Source: Lunularia cruciata (Eukaryota; Streptophyta; Marchantiopsida; Lunulariales; Lunulariaceae). Taken from it: a stretch of DNA of 64,000 bases. Shown in pieces: positions 35,738 to 49,129 of this stretch. Each line of letters starts with the position of its first letter. Position 1 is the stretch's first letter. The translations under genes and the position numbers were made by a program. The notes below the pieces were generated by a model. The model was not told where the DNA came from and searched no databases. It saw only the letters and a program-made list of their open reading frames with translations. Location: NCBI GenBank assembly GCA_948567375.1, contig OX419760.1, forward strand, positions 64,290,911 to 64,354,910, written 5' to 3'.

Positions 35738-38250
35738 AGATCATATGATCTATGTCCCTCGACGTTTTCTGTTTCTACCGGGTTTGAGGATAATATCATA
35801 TATTCATATCATTGATCATATCATATTAACTTCGTAATTGCAATTTTTTATATTAGTTGGGTGTCCATGCAATGCATAGGATAGCTTGTTTTGTTCATCT
35901 TGGGGATTTCTCTAAATAGATTATATATAAACAGATCAAAAATATTTTATTCTATAAATATTTAATAGATATATTATTAAATTGTTTCTTAATTTGTTGT
36001 TTATATCTTAAAATCAATCAATTATTTGATCATGAAGTAAAATTTGAGCTCATAAGAATTGATTTTTTCTTTACATTTACTAATGTTACTATTGAAAAGT
36101 CAAAGAGTTAAAAAGTTAGATTATTGTAAGGAGGATATACTTTGATTTCATTATCTCTTAAAACTGTTTTAATTTTATTCTTTAATCTAATAAAGATAAG
36201 GGAATCTAATTTCTAATTTCTAATATCTATCTTTTGAGTTGATTTTATTTTTTAATGAGTTTTACACAGATGGAAAATTTTATTTATTGATCTTAGACTC
36301 ATATTAATGAATAAATTTTAGAATTTTTGGCTTATCCTCTTGGGCATGTTAGGAATTATACAAAAATTACTTATGTTGTTCTATAATATGAGTTTTTCAA
36401 GTTATATTAAGATAAAATTTGCAATCTACTATATTGTATGGAATGGATCAAATATTGACTTATCCTCAAGTGTAAAACAAGAATATTGTTGTATCTAGTT
36501 CATATTTCCAATTGGTAATATGGATCTGGTTACTAAAGTTATAGGGAAATTATTCTCTGAAACTTGAAGTAGTGAGAAAAAAATAAAATAAAATAAAATG
36601 GAGTTTTAACATAGTTTTATTTATAGTATATATTTGATAATAAGTAATTTTCTTAATTTTAATCAATAACTTGATTTGAACGTGAGTTGTATTTTATTGT
36701 TATATGGTTCTAATGTTGTTTTATTTTATTTTCCTAAAGATATTAACCATTTATAAATTATTATAAATCACCTTCACGAATTGCAATCTTGAACTGATTT
36801 TGAACTGCCAAATAAAATCGGCATGGAATATACTCTATGAGTTCTGATATAGTGGAAAGGTAAGACAACATACAAATAAATAGTTGTGAAATTGATGCAC
36901 TAATGCTTCTTTTCCTCATCCTTGACTTAATAAAATATTGTGGATTTTAGCTCCACTTATATGTCCTCTACTCTACTATACGTCCTCTTCTATTACTCTA
37001 ATATTTTGTTGCTTAATTGCTTAATGGGTGCTCATGGATTAAGATTGCATGTTTATAGGGCATGTAGATTATTTATGTAATAATTAAAACATGATTCCTC
37101 ACTAAATTTAAATTAATCCAATTATATTAATTCTCCATATATACGTAGTTCAAGTTTTAGACCACTTCACCAAAAATTGTTTTGGTTGTTTGTAGTCGAA
37201 TTGCTTGCTGGATTGGATGTCAACTTACAGAAGCACTTGGACAAATTACTTGTGGAGTAAACCTCCGCAACCTGCATATGTATCCTAAAATTTCTTTGCA
37301 ATGTAAGCATATGATTTCTTCATGTGTGCTATGGTGTATACTATTCGTTAGTTTCTTCATGTTAGTGAGCCATTGGCTGAAAGCTGCAAGCACAAAGCTA
37401 GCCACGAGCGCATAGCGACCTTCCGGGCCGCACAAACCAAAAGCCCCAATAATAAACATAGGTTATATATATAATACTATTTTAACTTTTACACATTGAA
37501 GAATATTCAAACTCATAAGTATTGACATATATAAGCTCCATTCACAAATTATTTTATATATTATTAAACATTGGGACAAATGAATAACATAACGTCTCAG
37601 AAAATATCTCCATTATGATGTTTTTATTTATGTATATATAAAAAATTGATTTTTTAAAATTTCCTTTTCAAAGTCTTTGGTACTGTTTTAAATTTTTAAA
37701 AATTAACTTATATTTTAGAGTTTTATGTTAGAATTTATGCCAAAAACACAAAGAGTAACTTAGATCTTTCTTCACAAACTTATAAGGTCATTAATAATTT
37801 AAATATATTACATATAATCATGCAAGGATATATTGAGATCAATAATTTGCTCTATATTGTGGATCTTGCAAGAAGTTTGTACCCTGATTAGTCAAGCCTA
37901 GTGACAAGACAACTTACTTCACTACAAGAACCCTACCGTCCTCCCATACCGCAAGAGGATATATGCCATCCAATCTAAATCATTTGGCTTATTGAAAGAC
38001 ATTGTCTCTCTCCTTGGCACCAACTATGTCACTCACAACACAATGCAAAGATAGTTTATCACTAAGACACAATCATGGATGTCTTGTTGACCTATACCAA
38101 TACCTTCACTCTTTGAATCTAAGACCTCAACAACTCCTCTTGTATATATAGAGAGAGATATCACTAAAATCTCAATCAACATACACAAAAGGCAAATGCA
38201 TGCCAACCTAGCACTATCTTCTCATCCATCTCACAATGCCAACATGTTTT
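35738..38250. other. Very AT-rich stretch without a supported gene
   Basis: Mostly A+T homopolymer-like sequence. At 37,182-37,440 complexity rises and a minus-strand frame reads MFIIGAFGLCGPEGRYALVA, then SFVLAAFSQWLTNMKK, hydrophobic and membrane-like. It is isolated and I do not recognise it, so I leave it unassigned. Confidence 0.4.
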
Positions 38251-38269
38251 GGTCTGACCTTATTGATTA

Positions 38270-39410
38270 GTACACGAGTTTCTACTCAACCCATATGCAT
38301 CACGGTTCACCACTCCAAGTGTATGAATAACCATGAAATTATACTCTTGGAAAATCAAAGCCTATTGTGCACGCTTCCTTGAAAGCTTGTTGGATTCCAT
38401 CAACCACTTTAATGGTTGATGATCAATGATGAGAGTGAAAAGATTACCAAATATATAACATTGGAAATATGCTAGTGTACATATTATTGCCAAGCACTCT
38501 CCCTCATATGAACTATACTTCACCTCTACTAAATTTTTGGAACAACCAGCATAGGCCACCACAAACTTCTCCTCATCATCTTGTTAGTTGAGCACTGCTC
38601 CAAGCACCAACGTAGTCCAATTAATATGAAATTGGAACGGGTGTCCTTTGATTGGTTCCCTAAGAATAAGGGTAAATATAAATCTCTCTATGAGCTCTAT
38701 AAAAGCTTCATATTGCTCATCTTCCCAACAACAATCATATGTAAGCTTGGTCAGCTTTATCAAGGCCTTGACAAATGGCACTAAATCCTCTAATAGATCC
38801 ATGATAAAATTTCACCAAGCCGAGGAATGCATGCACTCTATTCACATCCATAGGCCACAGAACAAGTGCAATAGCCTCCACCAAGGTAGATAGTGTGATA
38901 CAAATACTTAACCTACTTGTGGAAGAATCTACACTTCCCAAGATTTAATTTGAGTCCATGAGATCTCAATCTCTTAAACACCTCCAATAAATTTCTCTCA
39001 TGCTACTCCATAATTATAGACCAAAATGTCATCAATATAGCAACAAGTACAATCCAATCGCACTAAGATGTTGTCCATGACTCTCTAAAACTTGGCAAGA
39101 GCATTCTTAAATAGTAAGAATGGCCATCAATATAAAACATCCTAACCATGGTGATCAATAGCCTTAAATGATATCTTGGATTTGTCCTCCTCCTTGATTG
39201 GCAATTGATGATATCCTGCTCAAAAATCCAAAGTACTAAGATATTTTTATGCCCAATTGCATCAAAGATCTCCTTTGATGAAGGCATGATATATAAATCA
39301 ACCCTAGTTTTATTAGTTAATAAGATAATAATATCCACATATTTGCCTATTTGTGTAATTGCCATGCATATCCTTCTTGGATGACATTATTGTAGCTGAA
39401 GCATACTCTT
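38270..39410 (-). pseudogene. Ty3/gypsy reverse transcriptase-RNase H fragment, decayed
   Basis: On the minus strand the RT C-terminal part is visible as HERNLLEVFKRLRSHGLKLN (about 38,990-38,940), then LGKCRFFHK. Next come VNRVHAFLGLVKFYHGSIRG with FSAICQ, and the RNase H domain: LVLGAVLN, VVAYAGCSKNLVEVKYSSYE, GECLAIICTLAYFQCYIFGN, LFTLIIDHQPLKWLMESNKL (38,584 down to 38,362), and a tail resembling GVVNRDAYGLSRN. Stops and frameshifts interrupt every domain. Degenerate RT N-terminal sequence extends to about 39,400. Protease and gag are not recognisable upstream. Confidence 0.85.
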
Positions 39411-41400
39411 CATGTTAAATCTTCACCAAAGTAGCATCAAAAAGAACTCTAATTGCTCTAAATCAAAGTTCTTTCTATGTCACTATAAATCAATCAATCA
39501 AATTAAAAATTGGTGTATCACTAGTTAGCTCAATCCAAATACCAAGTCATTTTAGAGAACTTGAATCTTTCATATTAAAGGCACAACTACTTGTATGGCA
39601 AGAACCTCCAAACTCTATCTTTTGCCTCTTGTAGATTGGGTCCAATGTCTCGCTCCCAAGTACCTTCTATAAATAATGTAGAAGTGGAAGATGCACTAAC
39701 TAGTTTAAACACCAAGCCTTGGGAGCAATACCATCATGCCTTAATTGCTTGAAACCTTCTATTGTAGTTGTAAGCTCCACACGTCCTCTAGTTATGTTCC
39801 AAATAGACCAATGGTGTATCTCAAGTAGATCACACTTACTAGTTGTGTCCCAAGAATACTTTGGCCACTTGGTACATTGCCCCTAACATGTGCTTGAATA
39901 ATCTTGATAGGCATAAAGCTCACAAGAGTCTGAATGGTGATGCTTATCAAGTGTATCTTATGTTGCTTGGCCAATTTAGGTCAAATAGTTCAAATCCATA
40001 GCCCAACCTAACACTTGATGCTTGGATGCCTCTAACATTTCTAACACAATGATAATACTTATATGGAAACTCAATTCCCACTCCCTTTCATTGGTGTTGG
40101 GCTCCACCAATTGCTGTAATTGTGAGTCCAAAATAAATCAAAGACCTCTCTCCCTTTAAGCATGAAAGGCTAAGAAACTCATGAGTGTAGGTAAAGCAAC
40201 TCTAAATTACCCAACAAGGTTCACCACTACCATGGATGACCTATCAACCACTTCTACCATCTAAGACTAGTATCCAATATCCAAAAATATCACTAATAAT
40301 CAATTGTGCTAGTAGTTGAATCCCAACATAGGCACATTGTAAAATCTCTTTAGATACGAGGTTTGTCTACCAAAGGCAAAGACTATGTGCGCAAGATCTA
40401 ACTCTAGCTACATCCAACAATATTCCAAGGCCAATTTAAGACCAAACCTTATGTGTACTTACCACCACCAATGTGTGAGAATCATCCATCAAAGGAATGT
40501 TCTCCAAAATATATGTTGGAGAAACTGCTTGATGAAATTGGAAATTTTATATACATAGTATCTCCCCAAACAGACCAAAATGGGGATCATTTAGACCTTG
40601 ACCTTGTCTAGCACATGTATATCTTTGACATGGCCATCCAAAAATCATCAAATTAATGGTACCATTTCTTTGTAGATTTTGTGCTCCCAACAAGGAAATG
40701 TTTGATGGTAGGATCTTGTGATATTCCTTGATTATTGATATTGGTAATAACTCTGGATACTGATAAGCCAACTGTGCTACATGATATAGAGAGAATAATC
40801 AGTAGTCTCTTCTCTCTCTACATACAAGTACCTTTGAACATGTATGCATGTATGCAATATCACAATTATCCCATCACCATCCCATCAAACAAATCCAATA
40901 AGCATATTCCTTCCATTGGATACTGCCAAACAATAGGTGTGGTATCCTAAACCACTCTAGAAATTAAAAGTCACATAAGAGAGTACATAGGACCAAGAAA
41001 ACACTCTCTAGTAGGGGAGAAGATGGATCTTTGATCTTTGTAGATGTTTGCAAATGCGGAAATATAGATGAAGAAAAATGTACAAAGAATCTATGTTTTG
41101 CAAATACACTTTTCAAATGTAAAGATCAGCTAAGAATCTACATAAGAGTACATGGTGGTAAGGGGTAATGAGGCTTTGTTGTGGAGTACATATATTGATT
41201 TTAGAGGGTGGTGTTATAGAAGCCATTTTCCTCAATATGCCATGTTTGAGCGCAAGGCATGAGTTGACATATGAGATAAAAGAAAGAGATGTGGGCTGAT
41301 TTTTCAATGTGAAGTTGAATTTGACATCATAGATTTTGATGGTATGGATGAAGATGGAAATAGTTTTCACATTAAAAAATATGCTATATTCTTAAGTTGG
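39411..41400. other. Probable decayed upstream part of the gypsy element and filler
   Basis: Position and minus-strand orientation suggest gag and protease debris, but no motif is readable. A minus-strand frame at 39,792-39,974 and others show no diagnostic residues. Confidence 0.3.
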
Positions 41401-41429
41401 TGGGACTTTGCCCATACCCCTTTCTATTT

Positions 41430-42060
41430 GGTGGACCAAACCATTGCATATTACCCTACCAAATTTATTACTATGCTCTTCAAAAATCAGATCCAATTCC
41501 TTTTATAAAAATTAATGAGGATGGATGTAATTCATTTTATACATTTCTTGCTTTAGTTAAAAATCATGAGGTGTTTAATGAGGAAAACCAAGGAAGGAAG
41601 CAGACACTTATGTGGATCCAGCTTGTTGTAGCCTTGGACAGATTTGGTCATAATGGGAATGGGGCATGTATAGCTAGAGGCACCAACTTGTGGGGTATTA
41701 GTGTTGGGTCCACTACACGTTTCATTGATAGAGTAATCATTGCAATTATAACAAATCTAGTAGAGAGGTTGAGTGGCTTGATATGGAGGAAAGAGAAAGG
41801 ATCTGACAACTATTTGGAGCAAAAGGATTCCTTGGCTGTGTGGGATTGGTTGATTAAACACTTTTCACATTGGTTCAAAGACCAAAAATTGATAGTGAAA
41901 CTTATTTTAGTATGAAAGGATCTTACTCTATCAATGGATAAGTAATCTTTGGTGATATGAGGAGAATAATTGACTTCTCTAGGGGTAAGGATACATTTAG
42001 TGTGGTATAATTTAGTGTGGATGCTGTCATTGGTGTTCACTAGATTGCATCAACATTCAA
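41430..42060 (+). pseudogene. PIF/Harbinger-type transposase fragment
   Basis: The open frame 41,397-41,915 contains the conserved N-terminal region of Harbinger transposases: LMWIQLVVALDRFGHNGNGA, RGTNLWGISVGSTTRFIDRV, IIAIITNLVERLSGLIW. In a shifted frame from about 41,889 it continues DSETYFSMKGSYSINGQVIF (with a stop read through), then GDMRRIIDFSRGKDTFSVV. This corresponds to the GETYFNRKxRYSIN-type region around the catalytic centre. The GFxDGT-type catalytic Asp segment between them is lost or unreadable. No terminal inverted repeats were identified. It is a dead DNA transposon remnant; a domesticated gene is unlikely given the frameshift and stops. Confidence 0.7.
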
Positions 42061-42304
42061 TTGCTAAGATTATTGCATGCTCCATTGTGAGTTCCTTCAC
42101 AAGTTCATGAGTTCAGTATTTATTCTCACACTTTCATTTGGATAAAATATGCAAGAATGCCTGGCTCTTGCCATGATATGACTTGTCTAAAAAGATCAAG
42201 ATTGATTTGAATACCTTATGGAGTGATTTGAATGCAAGTGGAGCTAACAAGTCCTTTGGTCTACATCAGTATCTTTGACATGTTGGATTTTCCTTGACAA
42301 ATTA

Positions 42305-42655
42305 TCAACCTTATAGTTCTCTAACGTGTGGTCATTCTTCAATTGATCCTCAATTGAACGCATGACTTATTCTTGTCACTCAAATTTATCCTAATCATGA
42401 AGTAGCCATTTTTGTTGAATGTACCTTCTTGATTGGTATGGCCCAAGTGAAAGTTGTTAAGGTGTCTTTGAATTGGGTTGATCATTCCAATGCAAAGTAC
42501 CCTTACTTTGGATATACTATCCTTGCAATCCAATCTGAGTCCTTCTTCCTTTGACACAAAGTTGACTTCCTTGGGTCAGATCCAAACACACAATTCTACT
42601 CTTCTTTCTTTCATGTGGCTTTAATTTAGCTTCAATAGTTCACTTCTTCTCTTGA
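42305..42655 (+). repeat. Family X leader fragment
   Basis: GGTCATTCTTCAATTGATCC, AAGTTGTTAAGGTGTCTTTG, GTTGATCATTCCAATGCAAA, GACTTCCTTGGGTCAGATCC and AAACACACAATTCTACTCTT match 57,318-57,870 in order and orientation. The adjoining coding start is not recognisable here. Confidence 0.75.
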
Positions 42656-42659
42656 AAAA

Positions 42660-43400
42660 AAAAAAAGAAGATACCAGAATGGGAACACTCCATCAAGTAG
42701 CACAAGGAAATGTCATAAAGGTTACAATAAGGCTAACTTGCAACACACACTTGCTAATATAGGTTTAAGGTTCTGTAATATTCCATATAGTATAAGAGCT
42801 TTGTCTACTATCCTTATCCTTTCACAACTAACATGTCTCTCTCATCTCTATTTTTTACTAGTCAGATCACATGTTCTCAAATTTAAATGGCCCAGTAAAT
42901 GCCCCAAAGAAAAGGGAGAAATGGAATAAAAGCACACCAAAAAGTGTTAAGGAGAAGGAAGAGCTGAAAAATCTAGGAAAGTGGTAGAAAGGCTAGAGAA
43001 CTAAGCCCTATGTTGCTGTTGTGCCAAGTAACAAACACAAGAAATATGTAAAAAGAGTGATATGAGAACCTATAATTGAATGGTGTGGTAGAGATCTTCT
43101 AAGGGTATGTTTGGCAATTGAAAGGAGAGTGCCATTGATGGAATGGAAGCACCCACTACTGGTGCTTGTTGATGAAGACTTAGAGCCTATGATCTTTGTA
43201 GTGTGACAAAGACCTCCTTTTGTAAATAAGAGATAAACATGCAGGTAAGAAAGCCAATGCGCCTCTCCTTTATACTGAGCCCTATGCTGCCTCTCAAAAG
43301 AGACTATCAAATTGATGATGAAGATGGCCAAAGATATCCATTGTTAGGGGAACAAAGGTATTGGAGGTAAGTTGTGGGAGAATGATTTTCGCATCTCATG
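42660..43400. other. No recognisable gene
   Basis: Mixed repeat-like sequence with short frames. There is nothing I can support. Confidence 0.35.
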
Positions 43401-45800
43401 TCTAGATGCTAGCTTGTGCCAAAGCCTTTGGTTGAAGCATATTTTCCATCATTACATCATACAACATATGTCGGCCATCCCTAAAAGAGAAAATATTAAT
43501 GCACACTCTCTAGTGAGGTGGGCATAGTAGGACCTTTTCCATCACTCAATTTAAACCTATAAGAAAGTAGATGGTAGGATTTGGGCCATACATCTCTAAT
43601 AGCACCATGGACTCTTGTATGCTCTCCTCTTATGGCACAGTAGGATATGGATGCCTTCAACATGAAGTGTAGAACTAGGGGGCATTGGTCTAGTATGCCC
43701 AAGAGTGTTGGATATGGTAGACCTAGCCAAATTCAGAGCCACGGTGAACTCTTTTGATGTGAATTAAAAGTCCTCAATTAAAGGGGAGGCATGAAGCCAA
43801 GCTCTGGCACTCTTCCTACCACAAGAGAAGATCCTAGTTTTGTTGGGTAAAGGCATGTTATTGAGCATGCTAGAAAGGATGTGAGTGTGTATATGCTCAT
43901 TAAGCTCTACGTGAATCTTCTTAGAGTCTAAGAAAATAAAGTCTAAAAAGAGATGAAGTGTTGTATGTGATGGTCTTAAGAATAAATCATGAGCCAATCA
44001 AAGAGATGGCTAGAAATCATAAGTGCTTCAATCAATTGCTATGATGGGTAGCAATAAAAATGAGTGCTCCTCATATAAGAACCTATTTGCCAAAAAAGGA
44101 AGCCTCAAGTGCCTAAGCTTGTAAGTAAGTTGTTGGTGCAATATGATAAGTTGTTGGTGATATGATATCACATCCTCCTATGGTTATGGGAGGAACTATC
44201 TACAATTGACACTAGTCCTCTAATAATTTTAAGAGCATACATGGCCCTAAGAGTGTGGAGAAGGTGTGGTACATGTGATTATTGAAAGACATAGATGTGG
44301 TAGGAAAACCATTGTGGGAAGATATGTATGTGCTAATATGATGTCTTTGAGACATAACATTGCAAAAAGAGAGAGTAGGCTACTCATGTATTCCCCAACC
44401 TAGGGAATAGGTGGGCATGAGAAGAAGCCTAAATCAAGGTATTTGAGATATATGATCTAAAAAAATCCTCAAATTCCAAGAGAAGAACCCAATATCTTCA
44501 AACCTCCTAGTAGGAGGTTTGAAGAAACCTGCATTTATGAGTCTGAACTCATAAATCCAAGGTCTTGAGATTAAGTGTGAAAGCTTACACTACTCAAACT
44601 ACATTCTCCACGAGGCCCAAGATGTAGCTATCATTTGATACAGATGGAAAAAGATACGTGGGAAACATGACTGCCACCAATCACAAACTTATGTAGTGAG
44701 CTATGGCAAATAAGCCCCCCCCCCCTTCCAAAGGATCTCCTTGGCATGTATCCTTTGCAAATGCTAATTGAGGGAAATTTCTTGTGATAATATAGTGTTT
44801 GTACAACAATGGTTTCTCAATGCCATTCAAAGAATGCACAAAGAGAGGATCTATTCCCATGCAACACCAAGAGCTCAAAACAATGCTAGATGAGAATGAT
44901 ATTGAATTCATTTGAGACATCCAATCAGATGACTACCTAGTCAAGATGGAGGTCCAAAGGAAGCTCTAATGCCAGTAAGAACTGCCTAACAACTCCTTGG
45001 CATGACTATTGCATATTGATGAGGAGACAAGAAAGATAAAAGAAGTGGAAAAGTTTTAGACAAATAGTGTGTGACAATAAATGCAAGAAGACATCTCCTA
45101 TGGCTATGGAGTGCATATTAGATGTCTCTCTAGATAGAACAAGGAGATGAGATGCACCAAAAAAACAAGCCATACCCAAGGGCACCAAACTTGAAGCAAG
45201 ATGCTAGCAGGAAGCAAAGAGAAGAGAGAAGCTTGAGTCTGGCAAGTCAAGGAAGAGACAATCCCCCAAATGTTCAAAAACTAATCTTGAAGGACCACTT
45301 GCCAAGTTTAAACATGGAGAGTGCAATAAAGTGTGGGCAAAGAAGGACTTTGTAAGCTATAACTCCTCATTTGGGTAGTAATCATGGATAAAAGAAGGAA
45401 GTTCATAAGTGGTCAATGGGTGGAGATCCTATAAAGTTGAGGGAGTATCAATAGAAAAGGGTGTTAGTCTAGAGGTAAGGAATCCTGGACTACTTGCCAA
45501 TACTTCCTTACCTACCCTATATCAACAAAAAACATAAAATATGATGCTTTGGAGGTGGAGGATAAGCCTATGGGAACTTGATGATTTGTATGGCTACCAC
45601 TTGTGCTTGGATAGTGTACTCTTCTTGTAAAATGGGCCAATCTCCTTGTAGAAACCAATGAATCCAAGAGGCATTCTTGTGGTGTTTGGATGCATCCCTA
45701 TGAGCAAGAAGAAGCAAAGTCCATTGAGTGAAGAGAGCTAGTAGCATCCAAGTAGAAGCATCTGGTTCTTGATCATATGCCAAGATGGCACATAGGAGTA
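43400..45800 (-). repeat. Family Y repeat copy
   Basis: Collinear, in reverse complement, with 13.3-16 kb (anchors are given in that entry). The minus-strand frame 43,997-43,764 reads LDFIFLDSKKIHVELNEHIH, THILSSMLNNMPLPNKTRIF. A patch near 44,495-44,525 (CAAACCTCCTAGTAGGAGGT) corresponds to the tandem-repeat zone of the other copy, but without the array. A run of 11 C lies at about 44,706-44,716. No domain is identified. Confidence 0.5.
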
Positions 45801-45829
45801 TGGAAAGCATGGAACCACTAGATATCAAA

Positions 45830-46450
45830 GGAGCATTGAGAACCTAGTGTGCATGCAAGGATAAGGTAGGAATGGGAGTAGAGCCTAAAGGAGGTCCAAG
45901 AAGTGTAAGCCAAAAGTAAGATTGTGGTGGAGTGAGAGAGTTGAGGTGTGAAGAAAGTCTAGGGAAGGAGGTGGCAAAGTGACCTCTACTCTCATCTATA
46001 AGCATCTAGTTTTCTCTTGATGTTGTACCAAGCCAACCTATACCTATGGGCAATCAAGACAAGACTACATAGATCACTAGTGGAGTAGGATGTAACGGAG
46101 TGCTAAGGGTACTAGAAGAGAGATGGTGGTTAATGTGGAGGGATCAAAACAAGTGGAGGTGGTGGTGGATCTAAGAAGCAAGGAGGAAAGGCCATGGAGG
46201 ACAAGGAGGCCCAAAGGAGATAATTGGTGGAGGATCCTCCAAAAGAGAATCAACCAAAGTAGGTTCCTCGCCGTGGATGGTAGAGGATGTGGCAAAGGAG
46301 GAGAAGCAGCTCCATCCAAGGGAACATGGGCTCCTATAGGTGGTGCTTAAATCTATGTCTTAGATGCATGTATGGAGTATGTGCTATATGTATGTGTGCT
46401 ATATGTATGGAGTATGCTCTCCTCATCTAGCACCCTAGATGAGGAGTGTT
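45830..46450. other. Flank of the copia insertion, no supported gene
   Basis: Open frames on both strands near 46,080-46,350 are compositionally biased (Val, Lys and Gly, or Leu and Pro) and mirror each other. I do not accept either as a gene. Confidence 0.35.
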
Positions 46451-46456
46451 GTCTTT

Positions 46457-46874
46457 TGTTAGAAAATACAGTCCCAAGGACCTCTCGCTATAGCACATCA
46501 TAAGGCACATTAAACTTAAATGAAAGGACTAATAGGAAATAATGTGGTTCACTCCCTATCCCAAAAGCTACCTCCATTGCTGAAACATGCTCACACCAGC
46601 CTTTGAACCTTTATTTCTCATTGCACATAGATAAATACACACACCAACAGAGATAGTCCCTCAGCATTGTTATCCAATTGAACTCCTGAATATTGACTTG
46701 TGGGACTTCATGAGTATTGACCACTCAAGATATCTAGTCATTTTAATACTTAGCCTAAGTATGATTGAACATATCTAGACAAGTGATTGTCCTTGTCCTT
46801 ACTGCTTGTTTCATCAATCAAGTTTTCTCTTGCTCTTGATTGATCAAGTCATTGATAACAAGCCAAACATAACA
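46457..46874 (-). repeat. 3' LTR of the Ty1/copia element
   Basis: 418 bp from TGTTAGAAAATACAGTCCCA to CAAACATAACA. It matches the LTR at 51,016-51,428 over its whole length. Both ends carry the TGTTA/TAACA inverted terminus. A polypurine tract, AAAGGTGAGGA on the minus strand (about 46,876-46,886), lies just inside. By eye roughly 10-15% of positions differ from the partner LTR, so the insertion is old. Confidence 0.92.
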
Positions 46875-46903
46875 ATCCTCACCTTTTGCTTGTATCCACC
46901 ATA

Positions 46904-47227
46904 TCATCTCAAAGAGCAACATTGAACGTTGAGCAAGTTCATGCAAAACTTGAACTTCTCAACAAGAACAAGTTTAGTCAACATATCAGCTGCATTTACC
47001 TTTGTGGAAATCTTTTGCAAATTGATCTCACCATTTGTCACAACTTCCTTAATAAAATGATGTCTTAAATCAATATGCTTTGTCCTTGAATGATATAGTT
47101 GATTCTTGGCCAAGTGAATAGCGCATTGGCTATCACAAAAAAGTGTGGAATTCATGTTAGGGAGTCCTACATCCTTGGCTAATCTTTGTAGCCATATTGC
47201 CTCTTTGGCAGCCTCAATTGTTGCCAT
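46904..47227 (-). pseudogene. Copia RNase H domain
   Basis: The open frame reads MATIEAAKEAIWLQRLAKDV, then LFCDSQCAIHLAKNQLYHSR and TKHIDLRHHFIKE, ending TKVNAADMLTKLV. CDSQ and the TKHID and NxADxLTK motifs are the usual end of copia polyproteins. The upstream half of the domain lies beyond stops. Confidence 0.9.
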
Positions 47228-47619
47228 ATATTCTGCCTCTATAGTAGAAAGAGCAATAGTAGATTAGAGAGTAGACTTCTAACTTACTGCACCATCAACA
47301 AGTGTAAAAACAAATCTTGTTGTAGACCTTCTCTTATCCAAGTCTCCAGAAAAATCCAAATCTACATACCCTATAATTCATCTTTCTCGGTCCTTCTCCA
47401 CATCAAAGGTCATGCCAATATTTATAGTCCCTTTCAAGTAACAAAGTATCCACTTCACAACTTCCCAGTATTGTTTCCATGGATTTGCCATGTATCTACT
47501 CACCATGTCCATAGCATATGAGATGTCTGGTCTAGTGCAAACCATAGTATACATTCAATTCCCAACAGCACTAGCATAAGGAATATTTGACATTACTTTT
47601 CTCTCCTCATTTGATGGAC

Positions 47620-48274
47620 ATTGCTCTTATGATATCCTAAAATGACTTGCCATTGGAGTGTTTATTGGTTTTGCTTTCTGCATGCCAAATAAAGCAAGTA
47701 ATTTTTCCAAATATCTTCTTTGAGATACCCTTAACTTTCCCTTGCTCCTCCTATCTTGGTGGATTTCAATCCCAAGCACCATCTTTGAAGAACCAAAGTC
47801 CTTCATATCAAACTCCTTACCAAGTTGTGCTTTTAATTTCCACCTCAACCATATTGTACGCAGCAATCAACATATCATCCACATATAGTACCAAGATGAT
47901 TAAATCAAATATATTAGGTCCATGTAGCTTCTTGAGGTACACACAAAAATCTGATTCACTTTTGTTATATACATGCCTCAACATGAAAGCATCAGATTTC
48001 ATGTACCAAAGTCTTGAGCTTTGCTTTAGTCCATATCAAGACTTTGTAACATGCAAACTAAGTTCTGGTTCCTTGGTACCACAAAACCTTCATGTTGATG
48101 CATGTAAGTCTCCTCCTCCAATTCTCCATGTATAAAACCAGTTGTAACATTTAGTTGCTCCAACTCCAAGTTATGCAATGCAACTATTGCCAATATTTCA
48201 CAAATTGAAGAGATTTTTACCAATGGTGTAAAAATCTCATTGAAGTCAATACTTTCTTTTTGGCTATAACCCAT
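47620..48274 (-). pseudogene. Copia reverse transcriptase, fragmented
   Basis: Three frames cover it: EILAIVALHNLELEQLNVTT with GFIHGELEEETYMHQHEGF (48,274-48,026), then LYVDDMLIAA (about 47,890-47,860), then LGKEFDMKDFGSSKMVLGIE with YLEKLLALFGMQKAKPINTP (47,866-47,627). The YVDD catalytic motif is intact even though the frame is broken around it. Confidence 0.92.
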
Positions 48275-48643
48275 TGCTACAAGCCTTGCTTTGTATTGAT
48301 CTCCACCTGATTTTGGAAGTCCTTCCTTCCTCTGGAATATCCATCTACAACCAATTCCTTCTTTCCCATAGGCAATTTTTCAAGTCTCCAAGTTTGGTTC
48401 TTGGCGAGAGACTTCATCTCCTCTTCCATTGCACAATGTCACTTTTGACACTCTTGATCTTTCATTGCCTCTTCATATGAAGAAGGCTCACCATTCTCTG
48501 TAAGAATTGCATAAGCAACAAACAAATCATCAAATCTCTTTGGAGGCCTTCTATCACTATTTGGATATCTACACTCATGAATCACTTTTGGACTTTGCTC
48601 TTCTAATTGTTCACTTGGTAGATCTATAAGAGGTGAAATGTCT

Positions 48644-49129
48644 TCATTTCAAAAATAAATATCTATTTTTAACAAAATCTGACTGAATTTGTTTTTTCTT
48701 TTCTTTTGCTACACAAATAGTCTTCATTGTACTAGTCTCATTAAAAACTACATCCTTACTAACAACCAGACAATACCTATCTAGATCCCATAATCTATAT
48801 CCCTTTGTATCCTTCTCATATCCCAAGAATATACATTTTCTAGATTTAGGATCTAACTTTGTCCTTTGTTCTTGTTGAATATGAACATAAGCTATGCATC
48901 CAAATACTCTAAGTGAAGAGTAATCGACATGCCTATCTGTCCATTTTTCCATAGGTGTCTTACACTCAATAGCAGTAGAGGGAGAAATGTTTACCAAATG
49001 ACAAGCCATATTTATAGCTTCTGCCCAAAAATTCTTCTCCAATCCGGCATTGCTTAACATACTTCTTGCTTTCTCCAAGAGTGTACAATTTATCCACTCT
49101 AGCATACACCATAATGTTGAGGAGTACAT
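48644..49129 (-). pseudogene. Copia integrase, C-terminal part of the core
   Basis: Contains ARSMLSNAGLEKNFWAEAIN, KTPMEKWTDRHVDYSSLRVF, GCIAYVHI, LDPKSRKCIFLGYEKDTKGY and RLWD. This is the standard copia integrase core end and GKGY-like region. The N-terminal zinc finger and first catalytic Asp lie in broken sequence at 49.15-49.6 kb. Confidence 0.92.

Noticed and set aside
37220-37459. Membrane-like minus-strand frame (MFIIGAFGLCGPEGRYALVA)
   Set aside because: Isolated 79 codons in AT-rich DNA with no splice context or family match. It is mentioned in the stretch entry but not called as a gene.
46077-46350. Overlapping frames on both strands near the copia 3' flank
   Set aside because: Both come from G- and A-biased sequence and mirror one another, with no family features.
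47647-48135. 162-codon plus-strand open frame
   Set aside because: It is the antisense of the copia reverse transcriptase; the minus strand carries the recognisable motifs.
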